64,000 nt of DNA from positions 1-64,000 of the forward strand of contig JAFMSR010000015.1 in NCBI GenBank assembly GCA_022818135.1, read 5' to 3'. The notes beneath the pieces were generated by a model, which saw nothing but the letters and a program-made list of their open reading frames with translations, made no database searches and was not told the DNA's origin. Of the stretch, positions 12,161 through 23,793 are shown one piece after another (within the stretch, counting starts at the first letter, position 1; each line of letters starts with the position of its first letter). A program made the translations under genes and the position numbers. This DNA is from Saxidomus purpurata. Taxonomy: Eukaryota > Mollusca > Bivalvia > Venerida > Veneridae.

Positions 12161-13050
12161 AGTGTAGTGATTGTAGGTTTATAGGCCACTTCCAACAGCC
12201 TTGCTGTTGGGTTATAACCCTTTAGCGATGTGGTTGAGTGTTCGCCTTCAGGTCACAAGGTCCGGGGTTGGAGCCCCAGGAGGGACCTTGGTATTTTCTC
12301 ACCCAGGATTTACTTTAATGGTGTCAGAAGTGTTTGACGGACTCATTCGGGGAGCATTGAGGGTCAATCTGGAGAGCTGTCTAGCTCTGAAAAGTAAAAG
12401 AGGGAGAAGTGTAGTGATTGTAGGTTTATAAGCCACTTCCAACAGCCTTGCTGTTGGGTTAACCCTTTAGCAACGTGGTTGAGTGTCCGCCTTCAGATCA
12501 CGAGGTCCGGGGTTGGAGCCCGAGGAGGGACCTTGGTATTTTCTCACCCAGGAGTTACTTTAATGGTGTCAGAAGTGTTTGACGGACTCATTCGGGGAGC
12601 ATGGAGGGTCAATCTGGAGAGCTGTCTAGCTCTGAAAAGTAAAAGAGGGAGAAGTGTAGTGATTGTAGGTTTATAGGCCACTTCCAACAGCCTTGCTGTT
12701 GGGTTAACCCTTTAGCAACGTGGTTGAGTGTCCGCCTTCAGATCACGAGGTCCGGGGTTGGAGCCCCAGGAGGGACCTTGGTATTTTCTCACCCAGGATT
12801 TACTTTAATGGTGTCAGAAGTGTTTGACGGACTCATTCGGGGAGCATTGAGGGTCAATCTGGAGAGCTGTCTAGCTCTGAAAAGTAAAAGAGGGAGAAGT
12901 GTAGTGATTGTAGGTTTATAGGCCACTTCCAACAGCCTTGCTGTTGGGTTAACCCTTTAGCGACGTTGTTGAGTGTACGCCTTCAGATCACGAGGTCCGG
13001 GGTTTGAGCCCCAGGAGGGACCTTGGTATTTTCTCACCCAGGATTTACTT
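12161..13050 (+). repeat. 245-bp tandem repeat with tRNA-like (Pol III) boxes, about 3.6 copies
   Basis: Units start at 12161, 12408, 12653 and 12898 with AGTGTAGTGATTGTAGGTTT; the last is truncated near 13050. Each unit holds TTTAGCGACGTGGTTGAGTG followed by CCGCCTTCAGATCACGAGG and GTCCGGGGTTGGAGCCCC, which match the A box and B box layout of a tRNA-derived internal promoter, with G for C in the B box. The unit therefore resembles the head of a tRNA-derived SINE amplified in tandem. Frames of 65-76 codons over each unit are repeat artefacts. Confidence 0.88.
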
Positions 13051-13508
13051 CAATAGGTTTGTTGGGCATAGTAGAGTAGTTTACCGTTGGAAGTGCTATT
13101 GCGCCAGTCTGCACTAGTCAATTGCAATCATTGCCTTCACACCGTTGGGGGAACTCGGAATGGGAGGGGAAATTGCCGTGTTTTTAGCATCCAGCTTTCC
13201 CATGCAGGAGTTATGTTATGTGTTGTAACTGAGGGGCAGGAGTGTTAAAGAAGGATTTGACATTATATAACTATAGTGAAAATGAAAGTGGAAATCTGTT
13301 TGTTTTTTTTAACATTATACATATTCGGATATCCACGATAATCTTTCCGGCAAATAATTATTCAAATTACGGAAAAACACGACTAGAACATAGCGCCCCC
13401 TGTTATCAAAATGTGACTTATAATTTTGAAATGACATTATGCTTAGTTCTATTTTGCCTAGTGCCTGATAACATTTTCCATACTGGTTGATCACTTCGTG
13501 TATTTTGT
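13051..13508. other. Interior of the long-TIR element right of the array
   Basis: Unique sequence between the tandem array and the right arm. No gene or RNA recognised. Confidence 0.5.
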
Positions 13509-13789
13509 AGCATGGTATCATTGTCAACAAGCGTGATGAAAGTGCAAGCATGCATAATGACTGTACCAATAAGCACAATAGCAGTGTCACTGAGTAACTT
13601 GTAACAGTAAGCAGGCATTGTGTAATTGTCAACAAGCGTGATGAAAGTGCAAGCATGCATAGTGACTGTACCAATAAGCACAATAGCAGTGTCAATGAGT
13701 AAATTGTAACAGTAAGCAGGCATTGTGTAATTTTTACCTCAATATCATTCCATAAGTAAAGGTCGCATTTATTAGTATTGTGTGTTAGA

Positions 13790-13915
13790 ATAAGGTTAAA
13801 CGTATAGTGACATTTGCGACAGTATAAACTGTTATTAAAAATATTTGCGACCATTAAAAAACGTATATACAGTCGCAAATATCAAAATTACAAAACAGTT
13901 ACCCTATAATGACAG
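13790..13915 (+). mobile_element. GCGAC hairpin element, truncated copy
   Basis: Contains ATTTGCGACAGTATAAACTG, TATTTGCGACCATTAAAAA and CGTATATACAGTCGCAAATA, the hairpin arms of the element at 10903-11310, but lacks its GC-rich centre. The tail ATCAAAATTACAAAACAGTT is identical to copy 1. It lies just outside the right target duplication of the long-TIR element. Confidence 0.7.
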
Positions 13916-15336
13916 GCTATTTTCATTTTTTTTTAAATATATGTATAAGTGTACTTTATTTCTTCGACGTCACTACGGTATACAATGTTTACATGAAGAA
14001 AGAACACGTCATAAGGTTTGTTCCAAAAACAAATGACAAGTCTACAAATAGTTTAGTGACGCAAATTACTGTGTAAATTAATTATATAATGTAGAGATTG
14101 AATCTAGATCTATGACGTCACTGTCACATTGTCCCACACATATTGTACCCTTATTGTCTTTTGCCACATATTTGATATTTGTAATCTTACAAAATCCAAG
14201 TATAGTTCAACAACAATATGTGAGGTTTGACTCGTACGTTCTACTCGTCATTTATCGTTAAATTCCAAACAATCTCAGACATGACATGTTGATAGTTTTA
14301 TGTCCCTCTCTAGAACATGCAACAATACCTCAGGTTTAAATACAGACTGTATTCTTACGGACTGTATGATAAATTAATTTGTACCGAGATGAACAGGCTG
14401 CACAATTCTGAATGAGTATTCAATTGTTTACGCAATTGTAAACATGAATAAGTATAATAAAATGCACTCAGTTGTAAAAGAGATATCTTGCATCTGTTCT
14501 TTCATTTGATTGTTAATCTTTGCCTGCCTGCTTCTATGTGTTACCCAAGCTATATTTATGTTCCAGATATGGGTTATACACTAATATGTTGTTAATTTAC
14601 TCCAGCTAACTTGCAGGCAAAATCAATTTCATGTTTGAATTCACGGTAATTATACACAACATACAGACGCGAAAATCGAATAACAAAAAACATGACTTGT
14701 GGGTTTTGATAAAATATACGATGCAGACACAAATATAACAGTAATAGCTATGGAGGGCATATGGAATGCAAAAATGACTGCCACTCAATGATTACGTTGA
14801 ATGCGATGTAACTAATTGCAATGAACATTCATCTTTGTATCAGAATTTGAATGTAGCAAGAATAAATGTTTCGTGCAATGCATTCAAAACTTCCATATGG
14901 CATAATTAACAAAATAAGTACATGTAGCACTGATTAAAATCCGAAGCAGTAATTTTTTATATAGATGATTGTGTAGACATTGTCTGTGTGTATTGTGCCA
15001 TTGTTTTTACAGAAGATATCAAATGATCTTAGCTCTCTAGGTTTTTGTCCTTGCTTTGTTTTCTTATGCAATGGGGTAACTTGATCAGGGCCCTAAACCC
15101 TAGACATGTCCTCATCGGGATCTAAAATACTGCTTGTCTGCTAGGCAGTTTGGGACTGCGAGGAGCTCAGTTATCACCGCTTGTTGCTACGAAGAGACAA
15201 GATACAGGGCTTGTCCCCTTTTTAAGTAAAGGTTTAATATTTCATCAGTTTGCCTTTTAATGATATACACATGTACATAAAAAGACTCATAGTTAGACCA
15301 CTCTATGCATTGAATTTTATTTATACTTACAAATGT
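13916..15336. other. AT-rich sequence, nothing recognised
   Basis: No coding, RNA or repeat signal beyond short AT-rich frames. Confidence 0.5.
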
Positions 15337-15421
15337 ATTTATTTTTACTTTCGATTGTGAAACAAGTTCTTACAACTTGTATCTATAGCTTTCGAGACTC
15401 ACTCCAGATGGAATCAACCTC

Positions 15422-15460
<39 letters not shown>

Positions 15461-15586
15461 GAGAGAGAGATGTGGAATTATCATGTCTTGCCTAAGGACC
15501 CTGCCAATACTCAGTACTAGTAGGCATCGAACCTGGGAGTCTCTGATCCGGAGGCGAACGCGCTAGTACTGCACCATGGCGGCTCC
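15337..15586 (-). mobile_element. tRNA-derived SINE, copy 1
   Basis: Read on the minus strand it starts GGAGCCGCCATGGTGCAG (A-box region), then GGTTCGATGCC (B-box region), a (GA)n/(CT)n tract at 15421-15470, and a 3' tail ACAAGTTGTAAGAACTTGT followed by AT-rich sequence. The same order and tail occur at 40819-41045. The (GA)n tract is much longer here than in copy 2. Target duplications are not convincing for this older copy (a distant ATGCATT pair is the only candidate). Confidence 0.85.
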
Positions 15587-16669
15587 ACCTGTAATGCATT
15601 CATTTCAGAAGACCAAATTATAGATTTGGTCAAAAGTTTATACCTACTTACCGATTAAATAAGAGAATCTACAAATGTAACACAGAGCAACATAAAAACT
15701 AAAACCGAATTAAATAGAAACCACTCGGTAATAAAGCGGTATTAAACGGCAAATTGGCTTGTGCTTATTTGATAGAGCGAGAAAGCAAAATGACCGGCGG
15801 TAATGTGGCGTATAATTTCCTCTCCGTTAAAAGCAAATGAATATTAAGGACAGTTTATGGAATCATAACAAACAAAAATATAGTTGTGACATTTCCATGT
15901 AAATGAATATAACGTGTGCTTAAACATCGTTGCCTTATTTCGGTAGTCAAGGTTCAAGTCATAACCCTTTAAGCGCATTAGACATTTACAAAAGCAAACT
16001 GTTCATTTTCAAATGGACATGTCCAGTTCCTTCTTGGAGGCCAGGCTTACTTGTTCACATATTTCTTCTGAGCCAATTCGAAACACTATACTACTGTTAT
16101 TGCAATTATAACGAACGGTCAAAATCAACCAACCATTCATTTTAAATAAAAAAGGGCGATGCGGTCCATGCGACACGCCTCTAAAGTTACAATGTTACTG
16201 ACCATTATGATTTCTGTTTCCTTTTTTTTCGAGAAAAGTTTAGTGATTAGCGGACATGACGCATTTATTTACAAGCTAAGGTAAGGTCTTGGCTAAGTTT
16301 GTAAACTTCAAGTAGAGAAATCAGAATTTTCAAATATTTTTTTTTCTGATTGTAATCTTCGCAGAACATCTTTGTGCTTTTCATTCCAATAATCGACTCT
16401 GTTTTAGATTTTAACTTCTGAATTAGAAATGTCTTGCACGTACAATTATCTCCTATATACTTTACACTTTCTCATTGTTTCCAAAAAAATAACCTGAATC
16501 CTGTAAATTGCATGACGACAACTTGAGATCTTTAGAAACGCGTTTGATAGAAGAATACCAATACAATAACCCAAACTTGACTACAGGCGAATACTCTACT
16601 ATAAATTGTGACAAATATCTCCACGGCATTTATCTATATATTCCCATGTATTAAGTCGGGTAGATTAGT
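15587..16669. other. AT-rich sequence, nothing recognised
   Basis: No gene, RNA or repeat recognised. Confidence 0.5.
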
Positions 16670-16970
16670 AAGCCCTGATAGCTCAATCGGTAGAGCACGA
16701 TACTTGTATTCTCGAGGTAGCGGATTCGATTCCCGGGGCTGACCAACTTATATTACTATCAGTCTTTCGGATGAGACTTAAACCGAGGTCCCATGTATGG
16801 GTGCTATACACCTCGCATGTTAAAGAACCATTTGAATTGAATCTCTGGAATTGGGACGCTCTCTGTATCTTGCACTATCCTCCGGAACCTAAAATAACTA
16901 ACCTCTTCTTGGGGCGTTGGTCATGTGGAAAACCGGTACCAACAATAAAACCCCATTATACGATACGATA
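16670..16970 (+). mobile_element. tRNA-derived SINE with a conserved-type central domain
   Basis: The head GCCCTGATAGCTCAATCGG-TAGAGC is an A box, and GGATTCGATTCCC is a B box about 35 bp later. The anticodon and acceptor stems do not pair, so this is a SINE head, not a working tRNA gene. The body contains CTTTCGGATGAGACTTAAAC and CCGAGGTCCCATGTAT, a segment type that I associate with central domains shared by several animal SINE superfamilies; I cannot name the family without a search. Imperfect flanking repeats CGGGTAGATTAG (16657) and CGGGTAGTAG (16971) may be target duplications. Confidence 0.75.
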
Positions 16971-16977
16971 CGGGTAG

Positions 16978-19001
16978 TAGGGGAGAGGGGCACGGTACGT
17001 CAGTAATGACTGTCGACACATAAACAGCAGTCACAAAAACGACAAAACTCCGTGGTTTATACATGAACATACAAATCGTACGTTATACATGATGTTATCG
17101 TACATGACGTTCACAACTCAAGTACTATACCTTGCTGAATAATTTATTCATGACCTTATATACCGTTAACACTTCTGGTCTGAAAAATTAATGCCGTACT
17201 AGGTGATGTCGAGTTTGTATTTAATGCGGATACGACGAGTAAAACTGGCCAAGACTCCCTTGGTCTGCAAAAAAAACAAAATAAAAGTTTTATCGTAAAC
17301 ACTTCGTCTTCATAATCAATATTTCATGTTATTGTAAGTAATTACTATTTATATTTTCATGTTATTTGAGACTAGTTACTTGTATCCGTAGGTTAATGGG
17401 GTTTTCTTTCAAGTTATTACGCAATCTTAGTTTTGGCATACAGAGGCAAGCTAGTACATGTTCATGTATATACTTTAAACCTCTTTGTGGTATTTAGTAA
17501 GCATTCATCGTGTAACACTTTTGGTTAAAATTGCATAAAATGCTAAGTCAACGGTCTTGTACGCAGCCATATTTCAATTAAAAACAAACGTCTATCTACT
17601 TTGATATATTGAAATATGAAATTGCAGTCGCTTATAAAATAGACTATTTAAAGCACTAGTTTACTAGATCGATCTATGTGACGTACAAAGAATGACCGTG
17701 TTCTTGCGGGGGAGTTGGCTGATTAAACTGTTCGATTAATTCCGTATTTCATCTAATAGTAACTGTAGTAAGGCTTAATCCCTGTGGAGTATAGGGTCAA
17801 AAGCTAATGGAAATAGGCTGATATACGGTAACAAAGGGAGATACGTCAATCGAAAACGCAAACTTTTGTCACGTAGTAGCAACGGACGTTCCTTCTGTCT
17901 TTGCAGTGATTGGATTTAACGCCCGTTTCAACAGTATTTGAGGTACGTGCAGGCGGGTATTATACTTAACCTTCGTTCAGTATGAAGGGCCAGTTCTAGA
18001 CTGCGTAAAAAGCAAAACTATCTACAATATGACGAAGCTTTCAAAATACAGAAGATTGTTATCAGAGGGAAGAACATTCAATAAATTGTTTTGCGTTCTG
18101 TATAACCTCTACCTGTGTACTTCTGTTGCCTAAATGAATTAAACAGGAACCGTGATGAGGTTTACGTTTTCTAACATCGTCTAACATCGTCTATTAACAA
18201 ATGAGCACCTACTTGAAAAACTATGGTACTTTATAACTTTAATCGAATGGACATCATTCATTTTATCATAATTGATTTATATGGAACTGCCACCCAAACG
18301 AGATGTTCTATAGCTGCAGCCAATTTTAATTGATTTAGTGTTCAGTTATTTAAATACAGTACAGCAAAACTTTTGTTAACTGTACTGTACGTAAGATCTC
18401 CAATTCTATGACAAAAATAGATTTTGGTAATATTCTACCGTACTTTAAGTAGTCACCTTTAAAAAATGGCGAGTTTCGGGGCTTCCCTGACTAATTTGTT
18501 TAAGAGAAATTAAATTGCAAACGATATTTAAAAGTCATTTGTGCCCCAAACACATACATACTATAAACACTAACAATCATTAAATGTGTTTAGCCTCCCG
18601 AGTTAGCTTTCAAATGTGTGCACAACATCGATCAAGTGGCGTTTGTGGTTGAATCTACCCGATTCTCAAAGGGTGACTTTATTGATCATGTCTGATCACT
18701 AATTGCAATACATTATTTTCAGTTCAGTTACACAGGGAATAATCGTGACTGTCGTGTGAAATGTACTGAAGTAAGTATTTGCTGATATCGAGCTGCACAT
18801 AAATAATAAATCCGGTACAGTATGCACCTGATTTCTGTGAATGGATCAATCAAAATTCCAACCGTTTAAAGTGATATCAGTCTCTTTTATATATCGAGGA
18901 CAAAATAATAAGGGTTAAACTGAACGAGTCATAGGGATTAATCATTATAAACTCGAATCATATACAATCCTGTCCTTGCGACCACCTGGCATAAGCAACC
19001 A
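16978..19001. other. AT-rich sequence, nothing recognised
   Basis: No gene, RNA gene or repeat recognised up to the assembly gap. Confidence 0.5.
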
Positions 19002-19501
19002 NNNNNNNNNNNNNNNNNNNNNNNNNNNNNNNNNNNNNNNNNNNNNNNNNNNNNNNNNNNNNNNNNNNNNNNNNNNNNNNNNNNNNNNNNNNNNNNNNNN
19101 NNNNNNNNNNNNNNNNNNNNNNNNNNNNNNNNNNNNNNNNNNNNNNNNNNNNNNNNNNNNNNNNNNNNNNNNNNNNNNNNNNNNNNNNNNNNNNNNNNNN
19201 NNNNNNNNNNNNNNNNNNNNNNNNNNNNNNNNNNNNNNNNNNNNNNNNNNNNNNNNNNNNNNNNNNNNNNNNNNNNNNNNNNNNNNNNNNNNNNNNNNNN
19301 NNNNNNNNNNNNNNNNNNNNNNNNNNNNNNNNNNNNNNNNNNNNNNNNNNNNNNNNNNNNNNNNNNNNNNNNNNNNNNNNNNNNNNNNNNNNNNNNNNNN
19401 NNNNNNNNNNNNNNNNNNNNNNNNNNNNNNNNNNNNNNNNNNNNNNNNNNNNNNNNNNNNNNNNNNNNNNNNNNNNNNNNNNNNNNNNNNNNNNNNNNNN
19501 N
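19002..19501. other. Assembly gap (500 N)
   Basis: Exactly 500 undetermined bases, the usual placeholder for a gap of unknown size. Open frames crossing it are meaningless. Confidence 1.
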
Positions 19502-19621
19502 TAGAACTTTACTCATTGGCATGAATGTCACTTATACAAACTTTCTCTTGGTTTTGTAGAATGAGGTCACATGCAACAATCCTGGTATGACCTCATGTAC
19601 AAAGATATTTGATAGCTTATT

Positions 19622-21180
19622 TATCCCCCTGCCGAAGGCGAAGGGGATATTAGAAATGGTCTTCGTCCGTCCGTCCGTGCGTCCGTCCATGCGTCCGTCC
19701 CAATTTTGTCCGGAGCATAACTCCAAAAGTACTTGAGGGATTTTCCTAATACTTTATACACTGACAGAGCACATTGGGAGGAAGTGCAGTGTGTAAGAAC
19801 AATAACTCTATTTTGCCTACTTTTAGAGTTATTCCCCTTTATCAGATTTACTTGAAAAACTTTGTCCGGAGCATAACTCCAAAAGTACTTGAGGGATTTA
19901 CTTCAAACTTAATACACTGACATAGCACATTGGTAGGAAGTGCAGTGTGTAAGAACAATAACTCTACCTTGCCTACTTTTAGAGTTATTCTCCTTTATCA
20001 GATTTACTTGTCCGAAGCATAACTCCAAAAGTACTTGAGGGATTTTCTTCAAACTTAATACACTGACATAGCACATTGGTAGAAAGTGCAGTGTGCAAGA
20101 ACAATAACTCTACCTTGCCTACTTTTAGAGTTATTCCCCTTTATCAGATTTACTTGTCCGAAGCATAACTCCAGAAGTACTTGAGGGATTTACTTCAAAC
20201 TTAATACACTGACATAGCGCATGGGTAGGAAGTGCAGTGTGCAAGAAAAATAACTCTACCTTGCCTACTTTTAGAGTTATTCCCCTTTATCAGATTTACT
20301 TGTCCGAAGCATAACTCCAAAAGTACTTGAGGGATTTTCTTCAAACTTAATACACTGACATAGCACATTGGTAGGAAGTGCAGTGTGCAAGAACAATAAC
20401 TCTTCCTTGCCTACTTTTAGAGTTATTCTCCTTTATCAGATTTACTTTAAAAGTTTTGTCCAGAGCATAACTCCAAAAGTACTTGAGGGATTTACTTCAA
20501 ACTTAATACACTGACATAGCACATTGGTAGAAAGTGCAGTGTGCAAGAACAATAACTCTACCTTGCCTACTTTTAGAGTTATTCTCCTTTATCAGATTTA
20601 CTTGTCCGAAGCATAACTCCAAAAGCACTTGAGGGATTTACTTCAAACTTAATACACTGACATAGCACATTGATAGGAAGTGCAGTGTGCAAGAACAATA
20701 ACTCTACCTTGCCTACTTTTAGAGTTATTCCCCTTTATCAGATTTACTTTAAAAGTTTTGTCCAGAGCATAACTCCAAAAGTACTTGAGGGATTTACTTC
20801 AAACTTAATACACTGACATAGCACATTGGTAGGAAGTGCAGTGTGCAAGAACAATAACTCTACCTTGCCTACTTTTAGAGTTATTCCCCTTTATCAGATT
20901 TACTTTTAAAAAAAATTCCGAAGCATAACTCCAAAAGTACTTGAGGGATTTTCTTCAAACTTAATACACTGACATAGCACATTGGTAGGAAGTGCAGTGT
21001 GCAAGAACAATAACTCTACCTTGCCTACTTTTAGAGTTATTCCCCTTTATCAGATTTACTTGTCCGAAGCATAACTCCAAAAGTACTTGAGGGATTTTCT
21101 TTAAACTTAATACACTGACATAGCACATTGATAGGAAGTGCAGTGTGCAAGAACAATAACTCTACCTTGCCTACTTTTAG
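19622..21180 (+). repeat. 146/156-bp satellite, about 10 copies, with GTCCGTCC head
   Basis: The array is led by CCCCTGCCGAAGGCGAAGGG and a run of GTCCGTCC/GTGCGTCC (19626-19700). Units then repeat with core GAGCATAACTCCAAAAGTAC, CTTGAGGGATTTACTTCAAA and CACATTGGTAGGAAGTGCAG. TCC-anchored unit spacings are about 156, 146, 146, 146, 156, 146, 156, 156 and 146; the 10-bp difference is an extra AAAAGTTTT-like stretch before GTCC. The last unit is cut off in ACTTTTAG. The GTCCGTCC head is typical of dispersed bivalve repeats; that family link is from general knowledge. Confidence 0.93.
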
Positions 21181-22209
21181 TCAAATAGAAAAATATCATA
21201 CCTGTACTGATAATGAGCATTAATATAATTTTGCGAACCTTCTCTTCATTGCCTTATTCTTTTTCCACTTACTTGAAAACTGTACTCAGCATGACCATAA
21301 CTATACGGCTTTTTAAGGATTTCCTCTCACCAAGTAAACTGTACAAAAGTACAACCTTCAGGTAACTTCTTCCCGGCGGGGGGATTAACCATGTGTAACA
21401 TGGCTCTTGTTTATAATAGAGACCACATACTAAATCCGTTACCTCGTTAGTATTTCTCATCTAAAAGGGACCGGATGACATTTAAGACAATTACCATGTG
21501 CTTTGCTAAGTTGGATACATCGAGTTGACACTGTTATGCATTTGAATGAGATTTTCACGACTTGAAGACATGTTGGTAAAGTAAATACTACAAAAAAGCT
21601 TCCGCATATACAAATGTAATTCTAGTGCAATAATGCAAAACGCAGAAGGAATGAAGAAAACATTGACAGAGCCGTCTTTCGGTTTTGGTACGTGGCATTC
21701 CCTGTTTGATATTATTTTTGTTTTTTTCACATTCAAGTCATTTCAGTCCCCCTTAAATGGGACATGTCAAAGAATAAGAAGAGATTTCATTGTATTAAGA
21801 ATGATACTGATTAATACATGTACAATTTATTATATTGCGATTTTCCGCCTGAAAGAAGAGGAACTTAAATTCATGTCATATTTCAATAGGTCAAAACTAT
21901 CTAACATTTATTTTTAAGTAAAAGGAAAACAAAAAGTAAGATAAGTTTTTAAAGTTTAAAATGATTTTCCAAAATCATATTGAGTTGTTTGCAAGCCTGT
22001 GCAGAATCGTTAGGCTTATTAGTTTTAAATTCATTGTGATTGTTTTTACAAATTAAGTTAAACATTTCTCTGTATTTTGAACTTAAAAACCGGATTTGTT
22101 TGTAATATTCAGTTAAAAAATCCATTTTATAACCTCTGCGGTACAAGTATCCTACTGCCTTTCCATAACAAGTAAAGAATTGTAGCAGACACAGAGGGTT
22201 GATTCATAG
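21181..22209. other. AT-rich sequence, nothing recognised
   Basis: Overlapping short frames on both strands (21506-21917) have no recognisable domain. Confidence 0.45.
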
Positions 22210-23793
22210 TATACTCAGCAAAACTAGAAACGTCCCTGTTTTATAGCCGGTGAAGCTTTGTCTGTGTAGTTGCTACATGTTCAATGTACATGTATTTTAA
22301 ACCCTGGCGATGTTCAGAATACGATCGTGTACAGTTTACCCGATACGCACGGTTTACATATCGGCCAGTAACCGGAACGGTCATTTGCACGTTTTGCACG
22401 TGCACGCTATACATGTCATCCATATGTTGATTCAGTTCATGTCGTACCATTCATGCGATAGGGGCTATTCTGAAAATTAAATATTTTCTTTAATTTTTCA
22501 CTGTTTTCGATATGCCACGGCTTTCCGAAAACGAGCGAAATCAGGCAATTGGGATGCTTGCGGGTGGGATGTCCGCCAGGGTAGTCGCGCGTCGGTTCGG
22601 GTGCTGTCGGAAGACGATTGATCGTCTTGCAGCCCGGTACCAGCAGACTGGGGCTGTTCACGACCGGCAGCGACCTGGAGGGGCCTCGTGTAACGACGGC
22701 TTGAGCCGATCGTTTCATTACGTTGACGCACTTACGTCAACGTCAATTGGCAGCCACAGTCACTGCTAGGCAATACGGTGTCTCAGGGCAGACCATTCGC
22801 AACCGGTTGCGTCGTAACGCCCAACCAATCAGGGCACGCCGCCTGTACACTGGTCAGATAATGACCCAACGTCACCGTGCTGCCAGGTTGTTATGGGCGC
22901 GACGTCATCTAAACTGGAGAAGGGCTGACTGGAACCGAGTTTTGTTGACCGATGAATCTCGGTTCACAGTTAGTCATGCTGACGGAAGATTACGGGTATA
23001 CAGGTGTAAAAATGAAAGATTCGCCGATTGTTGCATTGTTGAGAAGAACAGGTTTGGGGGAGGGAGCGTAATGGTCTGGGGTGGGATCATGGGAAACCGG
23101 AATACAGATTTGGTTGTTGTACAGGGCAACATTAATGCACAGCGTTATGTTGCAGACGTGCTAAATGCATATGCCTTACCATTTATTCGTCAGCATGGTC
23201 CTGGTGTAACATTGATGCAGGACAATGCCCGCCCTCATGTAGCCAGGGTCACCACTCAATTCTTGCAGCAAAACAATATCAACGTCATGCCATGGCCCGC
23301 GGTTTCCCCGGATCTCAACCCCATTGAGCACATATGGGATCAGCTGGGCCGCAAAGCACGAGCTAACCATCGGATTGACAATGTTCGCGATCTTACACGG
23401 GCGTTACAACAGGAATGGAGGAATTTGCCCAACGCACTGGTGTTGCGTTACGTTACGTCGATGCGGCGTAGGATCTTTGCATGCATTCATGCAAATGGTG
23501 GCCACACTCGGTACTAACGAGATTTACTGGATGTGCCACATTTCTTATTGAAATTCCATCTCTAAACATTCAATAACACCTTTCTGAGTTTTTGTGATTT
23601 TTGATTTTGACCCCTACCTCTCTTGACCGGTTATCTCTCGAAAAGTTAACAAGATAGCCAGATGCAATTAATTGGTTTTGATACAGAAATGAATGAACTT
23701 GTTTTTCTATTTTGATTCATAAAAGTAACCCTTTTGGTTTTCGATAAATCTTTCCTGAAATATGGAGGGACGTTTCTATTTTTGCTGAGTATA
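22210..23793 (+). mobile_element. Full-length Tc1-like DNA transposon, 1.58 kb
   Basis: The element runs 22212-23791 and is flanked by TA at 22210-22211 and 23792-23793, the target duplication of Tc1/mariner. The terminal inverted repeats are about 26-28 bp: TACTCAGCAAAACTAGAAAC at the left and the inverse of TACTCAGCAAAAATAGAAAC at the right, with one mismatch. Length, TIRs and a single transposase frame on the plus strand fit a complete element. It is inactive because the transposase is broken, but the intact ends could still be mobilised by a related transposase. Confidence 0.97.
22512..23517 (+). pseudogene. Tc1-like DD34E transposase, disrupted
   Basis: The transposase binds the element's TIRs and carries out cut-and-paste transposition. 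The N-terminal part (22512 onward, MPRLSENERNQAIGML…) is a paired-type helix-turn-helix with ARRFGCCRKTIDRL. The catalytic part lies in the frame of 22723-23517. In its 264 residues the triad is D77 (LLTDESRF), D167 (MQDNARPH) and E202 (SPDLNPIEHIWD), with 34 residues between the second D and E, the DD34E spacing of the Tc1 family. The two parts are in different frames: a frameshift lies near 22675-22685, and an in-frame TGA follows at 22702-22704. GC content is higher than in the surroundings, as expected for a recent insertion. Confidence 0.96.

Larger units (their letters stand above)
11316..13760. mobile_element. 2.4-kb long-TIR element carrying a tandem array
   Basis: Arms at 11322-11544 and 13509-13754 are inverted copies of each other, about 220-246 bp. 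They begin TATGGAATGATATTGAGG and end with the inverse. AGTAAA flanks both outer ends (11316-11321 and 13755-13760), giving a 6-bp target-site duplication. Each arm holds two copies of a 105-bp subunit (TGCATGCTTGCACTTTCATC); the left arm has lost part of one. The interior contains the 245-bp tandem array described separately. No transposase is visible, so it is non-autonomous. In-frame 35-residue repeats on the minus strand at 13418-13723 come from the 105-bp subunit and are not a gene. Confidence 0.85.

Noticed and set aside
12201..12921. Three similar 65-76-codon genes in tandem
   Set aside because: They are frames over the 245-bp tRNA-like tandem unit.
13315..13878. A 187-codon minus-strand gene with 35-residue repeats
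   Set aside because: The repeats are the 105-bp subunit of a transposon arm; the inverse arm at 11322-11544 has the frame disrupted.
15421..15470. Independent (GA)n microsatellite
   Set aside because: It is the expanded internal tract of the SINE, since the other copy has a short version at the same place.
16677..16745. Functional tRNA gene
   Set aside because: A and B boxes are good, but the anticodon and acceptor arms do not pair; sequence continues into a SINE body.
18938..19531. Open frames of 180-197 codons
   Set aside because: They span 500 N bases and have no real sequence content.
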